Below, one piece after another: positions 1 to 10,490 of a DNA stretch of 64,000 bases (positions within the stretch are counted from its first letter, which is position 1; every line of letters begins with the position of its first letter). Source of the DNA: Symsagittifera roscoffensis. Lineage: Eukaryota > Xenacoelomorpha > Acoela > Convolutidae. The stretch covers positions 6,619,472 to 6,683,471 of the forward strand of contig NC_087069.1 in NCBI RefSeq assembly GCF_963678635.1, written 5' to 3'. A model generated the notes under the pieces. The model was not told the DNA's origin and searched no databases. It saw nothing but the letters and a program-made list of their open reading frames with translations. The translations under genes and the position numbers were made by a program.

Positions 1-511
1 AGCCCTGAATGTTCCGACGGACTTTTAAGGTTTTTGGAGCAGTAATAGCATTAAAAAAATTAAAAGCAATAAAATGAAATGAAATTTTTTTTTCTAAAAC
101 TTGAAATTTTCTTTGAAAATCATCTTCCCACACGCCATATAAAGTACAAAAAGATAGATTTAGCTCCTTGTAACAAATCAATTATGACAAATAAGCTTCT
201 TTCAACCAATTTGGAACGATTTTAAGACAGATTAAATGTCCGCTCACGCGTTAATAGCGCGAAATATATCGCGCGTTAATTGTTCCAAATTGGCCAAAAT
301 GGCAATCTTTAAACCCCATAATTTTACAAAAAATGATCACAGGTGAAATATCTTTTCAAATTTGAGCTCAGGACAACAATAACTTTCGAATGATATAAAA
401 AAATTCCGTCAAAATTGGCTAGTTAAAAAGTCGAAATTTGTTTGAAGAAAAAAAAACCCACCCCGAGCACAAATATGCCGTTACTTTCGTATCGAAAGTC
501 GGAACAAAAAT
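1..511. mobile_element. H1 repeat copy (hairpin + GTTCCGAC subterminal inverted repeat), cut by window edge
   Basis: The window opens inside a hairpin (AGCCCTGA is its right arm), followed at 11-18 by GTTCCGAC. The reverse complement GTCGGAAC is at 498-505, so the repeat is bounded by an 8-bp inverted repeat. Inside, near 257-276, is a perfect small hairpin, GCGCGA/TCGCGC. Related copies lie at 1706-1860, 2169-2667, 13201-13535 (inverted) and 24140-24400. No coding capacity is seen. The hairpin outside the inverted repeat suggests a Helentron-like non-autonomous element; that assignment is inference. Confidence 0.6.
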
Positions 512-1705
512 CTAAGACTGTTATCAAAGTCATTTTATGTACCTAAAAAATTTTGATCTAAAGTGAATGATTGATCAGCCATGTGCTTAACAGAAGCTCA
601 TTATCACTTTCCGTTGTTAGCGTTTGTAAATCAGAAAAAGATGCAAACTGCCGTTGTATTAGACAACCAAAGAGTTTTGGAACACAATTTTTGGAAGTAT
701 GGATCAACCAGAGCTTCATTTACATGAATCCACTAAAAACCAAACAAATGAAAACTTAGATGGTCACCACCACTCTAAATGTCCTCTAATTTTGCAGTTG
801 TAGCAAATGAAGGGATACCAATCCACAAATGAAGGCAACTAACTTTTTGTGGATTGGTATCCCTCTAGCTTAAAACGGATCACCAGATCCTTGTTTATTC
901 TATTGCGACGCAACGATTGTCAACTAAATCCTAGGAATCATCTCATAGAATTCCTTATTAAATACGGCTCTTGATGTTTCCGCAAACGTTTCAAGGTATC
1001 AATGGTGTTTATTGGAGTGCAAAAATCGCGCACGTTGAGGACTCACGGGCATCCGAAATTTTTCCTGTATGGCGCAGAATTTCTTTTTTCAATGGGGCCT
1101 CAATACACTGCAAAAAATGCAAAAATGGTCGATAACAAAAATGAATTTCAATCTGGACAGTTTATTCATCAATATCTATCCAGACGACAAATTGATTTTG
1201 TCAGAAGCGCAGAAGCATATGCAGTAATTTTTGCAAAAAAACAGGACCAATAATCAAAGTTTTGCTCAGAGGTTGGCCGGTGCTTTATGTCTTCAGCACT
1301 AGATTTGAAACATGCAGATAAAAAAAAACTTGAAATTGAAGGAAGTGATACCTCAGAAAATATCATGCAAGAACACAAACAGCCATTGGCGTTTTCGTAT
1401 CCTAGTCTTGAACCTCACAGAGTTTTTTGATAGCAGTTTTCAACGACAACCCTTTCGATGTCTGAATAACTGTACCTTGAATGTTTTTGTACCACAGCTG
1501 TTTTATTTAAATGGAGATATCAAATTTCTGCGAACTGACAAATAGTTCATCATTCGCGTATGCGCTATTATCAAAAGAGGAGTCTATGCAGATTTCATCG
1601 TCTAATACCATGAACTCAACTAACTCAGTAGAAATTGTATCAAATTAATCTTTCTCCCTGACAAATTTAAGAGTCAGTTTATTCTTTCTGCTTACGCAAT
1701 TACAG
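512..1705. other. Unassigned spacer between two H1 right ends
   Basis: Only short open frames occur (571-759, 1002-1253 and 1312-1545 on plus), none recognisable and none joined by convincing splice sites. Because both sides carry the same H1 right-end sequence, the segment may be cargo or an insertion within a composite H1 element. No gene is supported. Confidence 0.3.
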
Positions 1706-1860
1706 AAATTTAAGCTCAGGACAACAATACCTTTTGATTGATGAAAAAAAAGATTCCGTCAAAAATGGCTAGTTAAAAAGTCGAAATTTGTCTGAAGAAA
1801 AAAACCCACCCCGAGCACAAATATTCCGTTACTTTCGTATCGAAAGTCGGAACAAAAATA
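1706..1860. mobile_element. H1 repeat, right-end fragment
   Basis: About 150 bp closely repeat positions 360-511, including the run through CACCCCGAGCACAAATAT and the terminal GTCGGAAC (1846-1853). The left end and hairpin are missing. It is a direct-orientation duplicate of the right terminus of the copy at 1-511. Confidence 0.6.
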
Positions 1861-2168
1861 CATATCAATCATTTACTTAATACTTGACGCGGCAATTGCA
1901 TACTAGGTAAGTAAGGGGGTGGGGGAATAGTCAACAACCGCAGGGTTCTTAGGGAGCGTTAAACATATCCTATGTTGCGGTAGATATCTTGTGCACCAAG
2001 TCAAGGTGAAAAAAGCTAACGACACAAGCTGGTTTTGCAATAAGTCCGTAGATTTTGGACTAGTGCACTCAAAACTATAAACTCTTACTTCAATCCAGCT
2101 TCAATTTCTGAACTAAATAAAACCTTGCCGTCCATACATAATTTTCAGCTCAATCGAAATACCAAACA

Positions 2169-2667
2169 AGACTGCTCGTATATCAGGGCAAAGCCCTCAA
2201 TGTTCAAACTATCCCTTAATTCAGATCGAATAGTTTTTGGGAAAAGAAAATAGTGAAAATCTATACCTTGTGGACTATATCAAAGTGCAAAATTTTGAAT
2301 CATACGAAATTAATACGAGCGATCTGATTAGCTAGCCGCAATTCAATTTGGGACGATTTTGTTGCGCGGGATAATTCGCCATCCATAAATAATTCGAGTT
2401 ACGCTTTCAGCATTGTGAATAAAAGCTTCAAAGCGCGCATAATTAAATCCAGAACCTGGCAAATTTGGCAATTTTCGAACCGACAGAACTTTACAAAAGA
2501 TGATTGGAGGTGAAATATCTTTTTACATTTGAACTTAAGAAGTCAATATCTTCAATGGGGTATAAAATTTTTTGTTGAAAATTATTAATTCGATCGGTGA
2601 AAATTGACTGACTAAAAAAAAACCACACCGAACATCAATATTCCGTTTTCTTCGAAAGTCGGAATAA
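2169..2667. mobile_element. H1 repeat, diverged full-length copy
   Basis: The left end reads ACTGCTCGTATATCAGGG, then the hairpin CAGGGC-AAA-GCCCT (about 2184-2197). The left GTTCCGAC box is decayed to GTTCAAAC. The right end carries TTCGAAAGTCGGAA near 2652-2665. Length (about 500 bp) and order match the first copy, so this is an older member of the family. Confidence 0.55.
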
Positions 2668-5600
2668 TGAATGAAAGCCATGTTCAACCAAAGTGAGTTA
2701 TTTGAAGCGCTGAATAAAGTTGATGCTTTCTTGTCGTGCATAATAATTTAGGAAAAGATTCTTGATACAATTCTTGATACAAATTAACCCAACAACACAA
2801 AAGAATTTGGAATTTTTTGCTTTTTTCTCAAAATGGACTGAAATCAGACAAAAACGATAAAGGTAGTTTAGAATATTTATTTTGCAATTTATTTTGCGTA
2901 GTTCAAGGCCAAATTGTCACCCAAAAAATCATTTTTGGCTCTTTGTTGACGCCCAGAGTAAAAAATAAATTGATGAGCAAATAAAATCATCAAAGTAAGC
3001 TTCTTAGGTAAATGAAAAAAATTCATCTTGAAAAAAATTTTGAGCAAAGCATTTAAGCTTCGTTTTTAGATCAAAATTTGGAAATTTACAGTGAAAAAAC
3101 AAGGCTATTTTCTTTATCAAACAATTGGAATAACTTCAGATTATTTCTCACGATATTGGAAATTGCATTGCTGAAAATAAACCAGAAATGAAGGACGAAG
3201 CATTAAATGGTACCAGAAAATTTTTAAACGCCACAACCCATTAGAAAACTGATGATTTTAAAGAGACGATTATAAATTGTATTAAAATTTAAATTGTTTC
3301 GTTGTCTGATTTGCTCATACGTCCCTCCTATTGTAGTCTCTTTCCATGTTGCAAATTTTTTCAATTTGTTTTTCAAATAAATTAATCGGGTTTCTTTTAT
3401 ATACTTAAGTTTTTCACAATTTAAACTAAAGTCGGGTACTTTTAAGTGAATCGTTTATGAAGCTTTAATTCAATCAGTTTTGACTGTTATACAAAAAAAT
3501 AAAACCACTTATTAACTTTAATGTTTACACTATTTTTTCATGATGCAATTTTAGAGACGATTTGAATTGTTTTTTTTTTACATTTATCTGCTACATTTAT
3601 CGTCCGATCTCTTTCTTGAACCTAATCAAGTTTTTGAAAGAGGAAAAATAGATTCAGCAGTGAAAAATTCAGTCCTCTAATATTCGCAAAAAAAAATGTG
3701 AACATTGAGATTTGGGATCAAAGTTCTCAAAATATCTGGGATTGGGCATTTGGGAATAAAAAACTGGCGCACATGTTCATTTTTTAACAATGAACGCAGA
3801 GTAGCGGCAAACTAATCCGTCTCGCAAAACGTTCTCTGTTGATTCATGCATATTAATTAGACCAAATATTGTGTTGTTAGAACTTCCAAAAGTCTATTTT
3901 TTTTAAATGAGAGCACTTGATTATTACGTAATGGATTTTGAAATAGAAAAAAATAACATAACATTCTTTAATAATTTTTTGATAAAATCTTTTCTCTGAT
4001 TATACCCAAAAAACTTGAAGGTTTCTTAGATTGTTTTCTGAAAAACCATAAAAATTTGCACTTTTTACAAGATTAAGGGAAGGTTCATCTAATCATTTGA
4101 TTTATGTAAAGTTTTGACTTCTTATATATCCTAAATTATGACTTTTTCAGACATTTTCGACCCTCAAAAACATCTTTTGCTGGAATTAGTGATACCATCT
4201 GAAAGATATTGATAACTTCAGTGCCCAATTTAAAAAAACAGTTCAATGGCAAATTTTGTGTTAAAATATGGAGGTTCAAATTTGGTCGGTTTGGCAATTT
4301 CATTTTAACCAACGCGCGTTAATTACTAACTGATGCTTCGAACTTTTGAAAAACACTATGGAATAGTTTTGCCGGCATTTTTAGGACAAAGATTGATTTT
4401 CATCAAACAGTTTGTGCCTTAATGTTTTGCACCATCAAAATGATCACCCAGGCATGAAGAGTTCGATTGAGAGGACTCAGTGATATACACTTGATAGAGG
4501 TTTTTTTAATTCATCGCAACCTTGCAATAGTTTTTCTCGAGATTATTCAAACAGGAATGAGCCAGTTGAAATAGTTGAAACGTGTCGCAGCAATTTTTTT
4601 TGAGTATCAACTGCTGAGGTCATCAATTTTTTCCTTATATACTTTCGATTCCAAAAAGATCAATTCTAGTTTGCGCGCTCAATTGACATGTTTTACGGCA
4701 AATCTGTCCATCCTCCTCTGATTATGATCCAGAAAGCATTTTCCAACCCTAGTTATTAGTTTAGGATCGAAAGAAATGGAAAAAAAATAAAGTTTTTTAT
4801 GCTCCACTGCTCGTTCACTATTAAATTGTGATTGGCTGAAGCTCCTAACCTAACCATGTTAACATCATGCCCAGCAAAACAATTTCAGAGAGACATAATT
4901 TAATTTGATACTACTTTTCTTTTAAATCTGGAATCATAGAATTTCTGAGATTTAAAATTTTGCATAGGTCGCAAAAGTTTCATGTCAAAACTTTTATAAT
5001 ACTTTTGGTAAAATCAACTACTTAGCAACGCTGTCTTCCTTTTATTATACAAAAAAATGCCTTTTATTTGTTGGGTTAGGAATGGTTTTTTATCGAGTAG
5101 TACCCGCAAAGCCCCAATCTCCCCATCCCCAAACTGAGCTTACGTAACAAATTGCCATTTACTCTGTCTGTTTAGCGGCTAAAATGTCGCTTTAAAACTT
5201 TCCGAGCTTTTTTACCAGCAAAATAATTTCCAAAATCCATTTTGAATTTCGTAACTCTAGCTTTAGCTATTTTTTACAGTAGTCTTCTTCGTGCGAATGA
5301 ATTAGCATTGAAAACAGAATCCCGCCTTCCAATTCTGTTGTAGCAAATGATGGCCATAAAACGTTTATGATTGAAGGCTTCCTCTAAGAGATTAGCTTCT
5401 AATCCCAATGACTGAACTCAGCACAGCCAAGTACACGCCCACTTGGAGTACATATTTAGATGAGGGGTGTTGCTGGATGAAGAAATACATGGCAAATTAG
5501 ATATGACCATTCAGTTTAAAGGAAAGTCATGTTATGTATTTCACTTCAAGCCAGATAATAAAAAGCACCCCTATTTGCACTTGGAAAAATTAAAAGCTTA

Positions 5601-6757
5601 AAATATGCAATCACGAAAAGGCGTGGTGTTAATTGAGGCGTCAGCGCAAACAAACGCAAAGCGCCCAAGGAAAATTTTCAAAGAGGACAAAATCTACAAT
5701 CGGACAGTCGATTAAATCCTAGAGACTGACTCCGAACTTTAGTACGGCTAAATTAACTAAAAATACTGTCATCAGCAACTGAAAAGCTAAAACAAACAGC
5801 CATTAACTAACAAGGAATCCCCGGTACTCGTTAACTTCAAACTGCTGATTTATCATCGGCAAAATTAAGTCTCCTTATATACTTTTTTTCAGCTCAAAGG
5901 AAAACAAACATATTTTGCAAAAATGTTAAATTTATCTAGAGCGGCAAGTATGTGTAGTGATTCTGACAAATTGAAGGTAGTTGTAATGATATGAGCACTA
6001 ACAATCAACTATCGTAAGGCAAGAAGGTAATTCAGATAAAAAAAAGGGGGAATGTCTCACGGCAGAAGGACCACCTGACCAAAAATTACGCTGGCCAATC
6101 AAAATTCATTATTTTTAAAGGATTTTAATTGGTTGAAAATTTTAGACCGCTCGGTCCATCTGCCCTGAAAAGAGCTCTCAAAAAGAGAACTTTTGCGTCT
6201 CAAAACTGACACAGGGTCAGCTGTTTAAGGGTATTACAACTGGAACAAACAAGAATAATAAACGAATCTCGCTTGCAATACCCCCTCTTTGCAATGAAGG
6301 GGGATTTATTACTAGGTAACAAAATGGCAGAATTGTTCACGAGAAAAAACAAGACAAAATATAAACGATACTACACTAACAATTACGGAGAAAGATGAGA
6401 ACAAAACATTATCATTATCCGCATAACGATCAAGATATAAAAACTATGATTTACAGAAGAAAAAAGATTATTGGCTCGAAATACAGTTTTAGAGTTCCGT
6501 CGTAGCACCTTGAAAACAGCAGGAAAAGCTAATTGAAAATTAGGCCAAGTTTTATTTAGGATACAAGACCACTTCTATTTCAGGTTAAACTGAAAAGTAC
6601 ACATCCGATTGGTCCACTCAGTCAGAAATCCCGATTTGGTAGTTCACCAAGCCGAAGTTCCCCATTTGGACAATTTTTCACAATATTACTCAGCACAGAA
6701 CGAACACATGACAATATTATTTGGTCCGTGTAGCAAATTCAGGATCAAATTTCTCAA
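2668..6757. other. About 4.1 kb with no recognisable gene
   Basis: The stretch is very AT-rich and has no open frame of 60 codons or more on either strand. I see no tRNA, no recognisable transposon protein and no clear tandem array. The part below 6757 is the 3' flank of the minus-strand PPP1R3 gene; AATAAA on the minus strand (plus 6550-6555) is a candidate polyadenylation signal about 200 nt past its stop. Confidence 0.4.
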
Positions 6758-7951
6758 TCAAAGTGATACTTTGAACAATTTGTAGTCTTGTCCGTCGTTA
6801 TTGTCCCAAAATTCAAGATCTCCATTTGCTCCTGCTACATATTGAACACATAACTCCACTAAGGGGGGAATCATCAGCGTCGAGAAATTAGGTCGCAAAC
6901 TAGTTTCTGAATCACTTCTGGGAACATCGATTGAAATTCCTGAAGAGTTTCTTGATAGACTGTCCGAAGATGAACTTGAGAAACTTCCCGAACTTCTTGA
7001 AAAACAATCTGAGAAGCTGTCAGATCGATCTGAAAAGCTTTGAGAACATTCTGAGTAACTTGTAGAATATCCCCTTGAATTTCTTCCTGAGCTAATTGAT
7101 TTGAGGTCAATTTTGAATTTGAATCGATCAGTGTGATGACACTTCGCGTTTAAATATTCACCCTGTATTTCCTCGAAAGAAGTCCAATGATTCCCGGAAA
7201 TTCTGACAAGTACCCGCTTATCGAAGCATAAATTACGAACTAGCACCGTTCCACTCAGCGAATAGTCAGTCTCACAAGCTAGACTTTCAAGTTTGACTGG
7301 AAAATGTTCGCACAAGTGCTCGCAACTCGCGTTGAAACTGATGTCGGGTATTCTGAAGAGGTTCTCACATCGCTCGGATGTCGGAATCGACAAAGACGAG
7401 TCGCGGGAGCGTACCGAGGATGACAGCGTGCTATCGGATCTGCATCTTGACATCAGCACGCCACCAGCTGATGCGTAACGCCGCCGACTTCTGCTCAGTG
7501 ATGGATTTGACACCAGACCGAAAATTTCTTTAGTCGGCGACCCGCCCCCGAGGAAAAATTTTGCGGGACGAAGCGGCGATAAATCGAGGTCGAGAGTTTT
7601 CGGGTTGTAAAACGACGGCGTTGTCGAAGAGAAAAGGGATCCTCCCGAAGGATCGCTTAATTCTAGAAGTTCACGTTCCCAATCCCAGTCAGCAATATCC
7701 GAAAGAATATTGGACAAGTCATCGTACCTATCGAATTGTTTCACCTGCAGTAAACTGAGTCCAAAACTGTCGGCGAATGAGACGTTTTTGGGCTGCGATT
7801 CGTTACTTCGAAGACTCGACTTTTTGGGCTTTTTAGGGCTGTTTTTCATAGGCGAACTGTAAGACGACGATCTACTGACCTTAAAAGGTTCACAGAAAAA
7901 ACTGTTTGATTTGAATGGAAAGTTATCTCTTGAAGGTCCCATTGTTGCCAT
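6758..7951 (-). CDS. PPP1R3-like: Protein phosphatase 1 regulatory subunit 3 (glycogen-targeting, CBM21 domain)
   Basis: This subunit brings protein phosphatase 1 to glycogen, so that glycogen synthase is dephosphorylated (activated) and phosphorylase and phosphorylase kinase are inactivated. In the 397-residue frame, residues 55-59 (KNVSF) form the RVxF-type PP1-docking motif, followed by ADSFGLSL as in vertebrate members. The CBM21 carbohydrate-binding domain spans about 213-393: a GTVLVRNLCFDKRV strand, a TDRFKF strand at 274-279, VELCVQY at 365-371 and the glycogen-binding FWDNNDGQDY at 381-390. Oddity: about 75 residues, very rich in Ser with Arg and Asp, sit between TDRFKF and VELCVQY, where family members have a short loop. 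A possible in-frame intron (plus 6859-7059, 201 nt, no stop codon) would remove most of it. Start: first ATG; a second ATG lies three codons on. Which vertebrate paralogue it matches cannot be said. Family assignment is firm. Confidence 0.9.
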   Translation of the reverse strand: MATMGPSRDNFPFKSNSFFCEPFKVSRSSSYSSPMKNSPKKPKKSSLRSNESQPKNVSFADSFGLSLLQVKQFDRYDDLSNILSDIADWDWERELLELSDPSGGSLFSSTTPSFYNPKTLDLDLSPLRPAKFFLGGGSPTKEIFGLVSNPSLSRSRRRYASAGGVLMSRCRSDSTLSSSVRSRDSSLSIPTSERCENLFRIPDISFNASCEHLCEHFPVKLESLACETDYSLSGTVLVRNLCFDKRVLVRISGNHWTSFEEIQGEYLNAKCHHTDRFKFKIDLKSISSGRNSRGYSTSYSECSQSFSDRSDSFSDCFSRSSGSFSSSSSDSLSRNSSGISIDVPRSDSETSLRPNFSTLMIPPLVELCVQYVAGANGDLEFWDNNDGQDYKLFKVSL

Positions 7952-9490
7952 AATTAAGAAAAATTTATAAAATTTGTCAATAAAATTAATTGATAAAGGA
8001 TGCCGGAATTCAAGAAAGCTTTCCAGATTGCAAATTTTTGCAAGTGCTTTGGTTAAAATGTCAAGTATAAAATGTAAAAAAATTTAGAGTGGAAAATGAG
8101 GTAAAGGACGCTCAAAAAGTAAGTTTGAAGCAAGCCGCCTGTTTTGCAGCTATCAAAATATGGCCGACTGACTTTTGAAGCCAGAATTCGTGCTTGTTTG
8201 TTCGGAACTTGCGATTCCGATTCGATTAGAAATCGACAAGAGATAAAGTGTCTAAGTGGAATTTTGTCCTCAAATATGAAACGACTAAATCCACAGCGTG
8301 AACAAATTCTACAATTGGTCTGATAACATCAGCTAAAACTAAAACGAAGTTTCAGTTATTCAGACCGAAGCGTTTTACTATACCAAACAAACTGCAACTT
8401 AAGGACTAAAACAACACTTTACAAGTTGAATATATAAATTATAAAAGCCAGCGAATTCAGTCTTGGCTAATAATAAATTTTGACTGGCTTATTTTGGTGG
8501 TATCTGCAATCGCCGCCCAGATATTCTGGCATTAAATTAGTATATTGACTGAAACGCACCAAGTATTAAATGTGAAGCTGAAACTCGGTTTCGAATTAGC
8601 TTTTGATTTCTGAAAAGGGGATATTTTTGCTGCAAATGTTTTGTAAATATTACTTTTTATTAGAAAACCAAAACCAACTGGTATAGACTATACACAGCAC
8701 CAAACCGACGCTCAAAGTCAGATTAGAAATTAACTCAAGCTGAGAGCCAGCAAAACGTCTATTACTTTTTTGCTTTTATTAAAGACTTTTTTATCTTCCT
8801 GAAGAAATAATTTACGTGAAATATTTTGCATCAAACGAAGTATGTGCACAATTTAGTTCGAAAAGTATTTGAATAATTAGAATAAAAAAGCTTTTCAGTT
8901 GGTTTTGAAGAAAATTTCTTTGGTCTCTGTGGAATCAAAAACAAGACTGGATTAAAATCCGAGTATAATACAAATGATTATATAAACTGAACGATTTCCA
9001 ACCGAAATAAAAAATATGTTTGCAAAAAATAGTGGATATAAACAACTTTTGTTCACATTGTTTATAAAACAAAGGAGATTTTAGCACGTACTTTATTACG
9101 TACACATCAAAGTGTTCTTAGAAGACTATATAAGATTTCACACCGGAACTGAAAATTTGTTCACGTCGGTCGCATTTGTTCACAACACGTCTTATCAATC
9201 GACTTATGAATAAGTTTCCTCTCATTATAAGCCTCAAAGTTTGCTGCAGTACCACAAAAAGTCGAGATACGACCGAAAAGCCGAAATTAATAGTTCACTA
9301 ACCGAAAAAAGCAAATTCGATATATTAGATAACCAATATATTCTTATTTATTAATGAGTAATAAGTAGATAATTATTTATTAGTACCGCGAAAAGATAGC
9401 TACTGAACAAATATTTTAAAGAAGTTGTTCACGTCTCGAAATAAACTTTGAGTAATCTTCAGTAAACCGAAAAGAACTTCAAGTTAAAGG
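7952..9490. other. 5' flank of PPP1R3 and unassigned spacer
   Basis: No open frame above 60 codons and no recognised repeat. The part next to 7951 should include the PPP1R3 promoter and 5' UTR, but no TATA box or splice site is clear enough to call. Confidence 0.3.
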
Positions 9491-10248
9491 CAGTTTAAAG
9501 TTCGAGATCTTCAACTTATAAGATCACCTGTTCCAAAAGGCCCTTTGCTCTATAATTTCAGCAAAAAGTCACCTGACTCAAAGTTCAGACATTTCGAGTC
9601 GCGCGAAACAAGAACATGACACTTGACAATGTTTGATCAGATTTTACGAAAAAAGGAAACAAATTTTAGTTGAATTATCACAATGATCTTGAAAGCATGA
9701 AGTTCGCTCTACCGGGTTGTCTAACGTAAAATACAATGCTTTGATTTTATATGGCTCGTATCGAAAATGACGAATTATAAATCCTTCAACCGAATTAGGC
9801 AATCGAAGCAATCGAATTAGGCTGATTATTTATTGTTCCGATAATTCAAAGTGGAAAAGAAAATTGGATTTTGTCCAAGTTTCTATCTTAAAAAAAATTA
9901 AAAAAATCGGCTCTTGCGCAGGAAATGGCCCAAATTTGGTATTTCTACTAAAATATTTGTAGTTGAACCTGATTTACTAATTATCCAATCAAAACATGCT
10001 CCGATATTTCAATTATTTAAAAAATTTAAGCAGATAAAGTTATCAGCCAAAAAGACCAAAAGTATCAATTTGTTGTTCTGCTCGAACCATTTTACTGAAC
10101 TTTTCTAGTCTAGTCAAACTTTCACAAAAGTCTTGAATTCATTTTATCAATTTGAAAAAAAAACCACATTTCCGTACTTAAGCGTAAAAGAAGTAAAGCG
10201 TAAAAGCAGTTTAAAGTTCGAGATCTTCAACTTGTAAGATCACCTGTT
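9491..10248. repeat. Short direct repeat pair (9492-9533 and 10207-10247)
   Basis: About 41 bp around AGTTCGAGATCTTCAACTT occur twice with one difference, about 715 bp apart. The interval holds an open frame at 9914-10108 without recognisable features. The origin of the pair is unknown; it could be the ends of a decayed element. Confidence 0.35.
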
Positions 10249-10330
10249 CGTAGTCCGGGATAATTGGCCACGTGAAAATAATGTTTCAGCGTCAAAGTAT
10301 AAAAAAAGCAATTTTAAAATCCTCGTGTCA

Positions 10331-10400
10331 GGTTATTGGAGTGGTGTGCGCACCGCACGCTGCAGGCCCTCGTAGACCCACCCAGGCTTCGATCCCCCGA
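10331..10400 (+). repeat. tRNA-derived SINE-like head
   Basis: A GC-rich island in AT-rich DNA has an A-box-like GGAGTGGTGTGCGCACCG and, about 45 nt on, a B-box-like GGCTTCGATCCCCC. The acceptor arm does not close, so it is not a functional tRNA. An H1-like fragment (CACCCCGAGC, about 10428-10490) follows. Confidence 0.4.
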
Positions 10401-10490
10401 GAGAGGAAACAACATCCTTTAGAAAAATGATCTGAAAAAAAAAATTAAAACCACCCCGAGCTTATATATGCCTCACTTACCTCAAAATTT

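Noticed and set aside
1002-1545. Short plus frames as a FLYWCH or transposase relic
   Set aside because: HGHPKFFLYGAEFLF vaguely recalls FLYWCH-type domains, but Cys/His spacing is absent and neighbouring frames do not support it.
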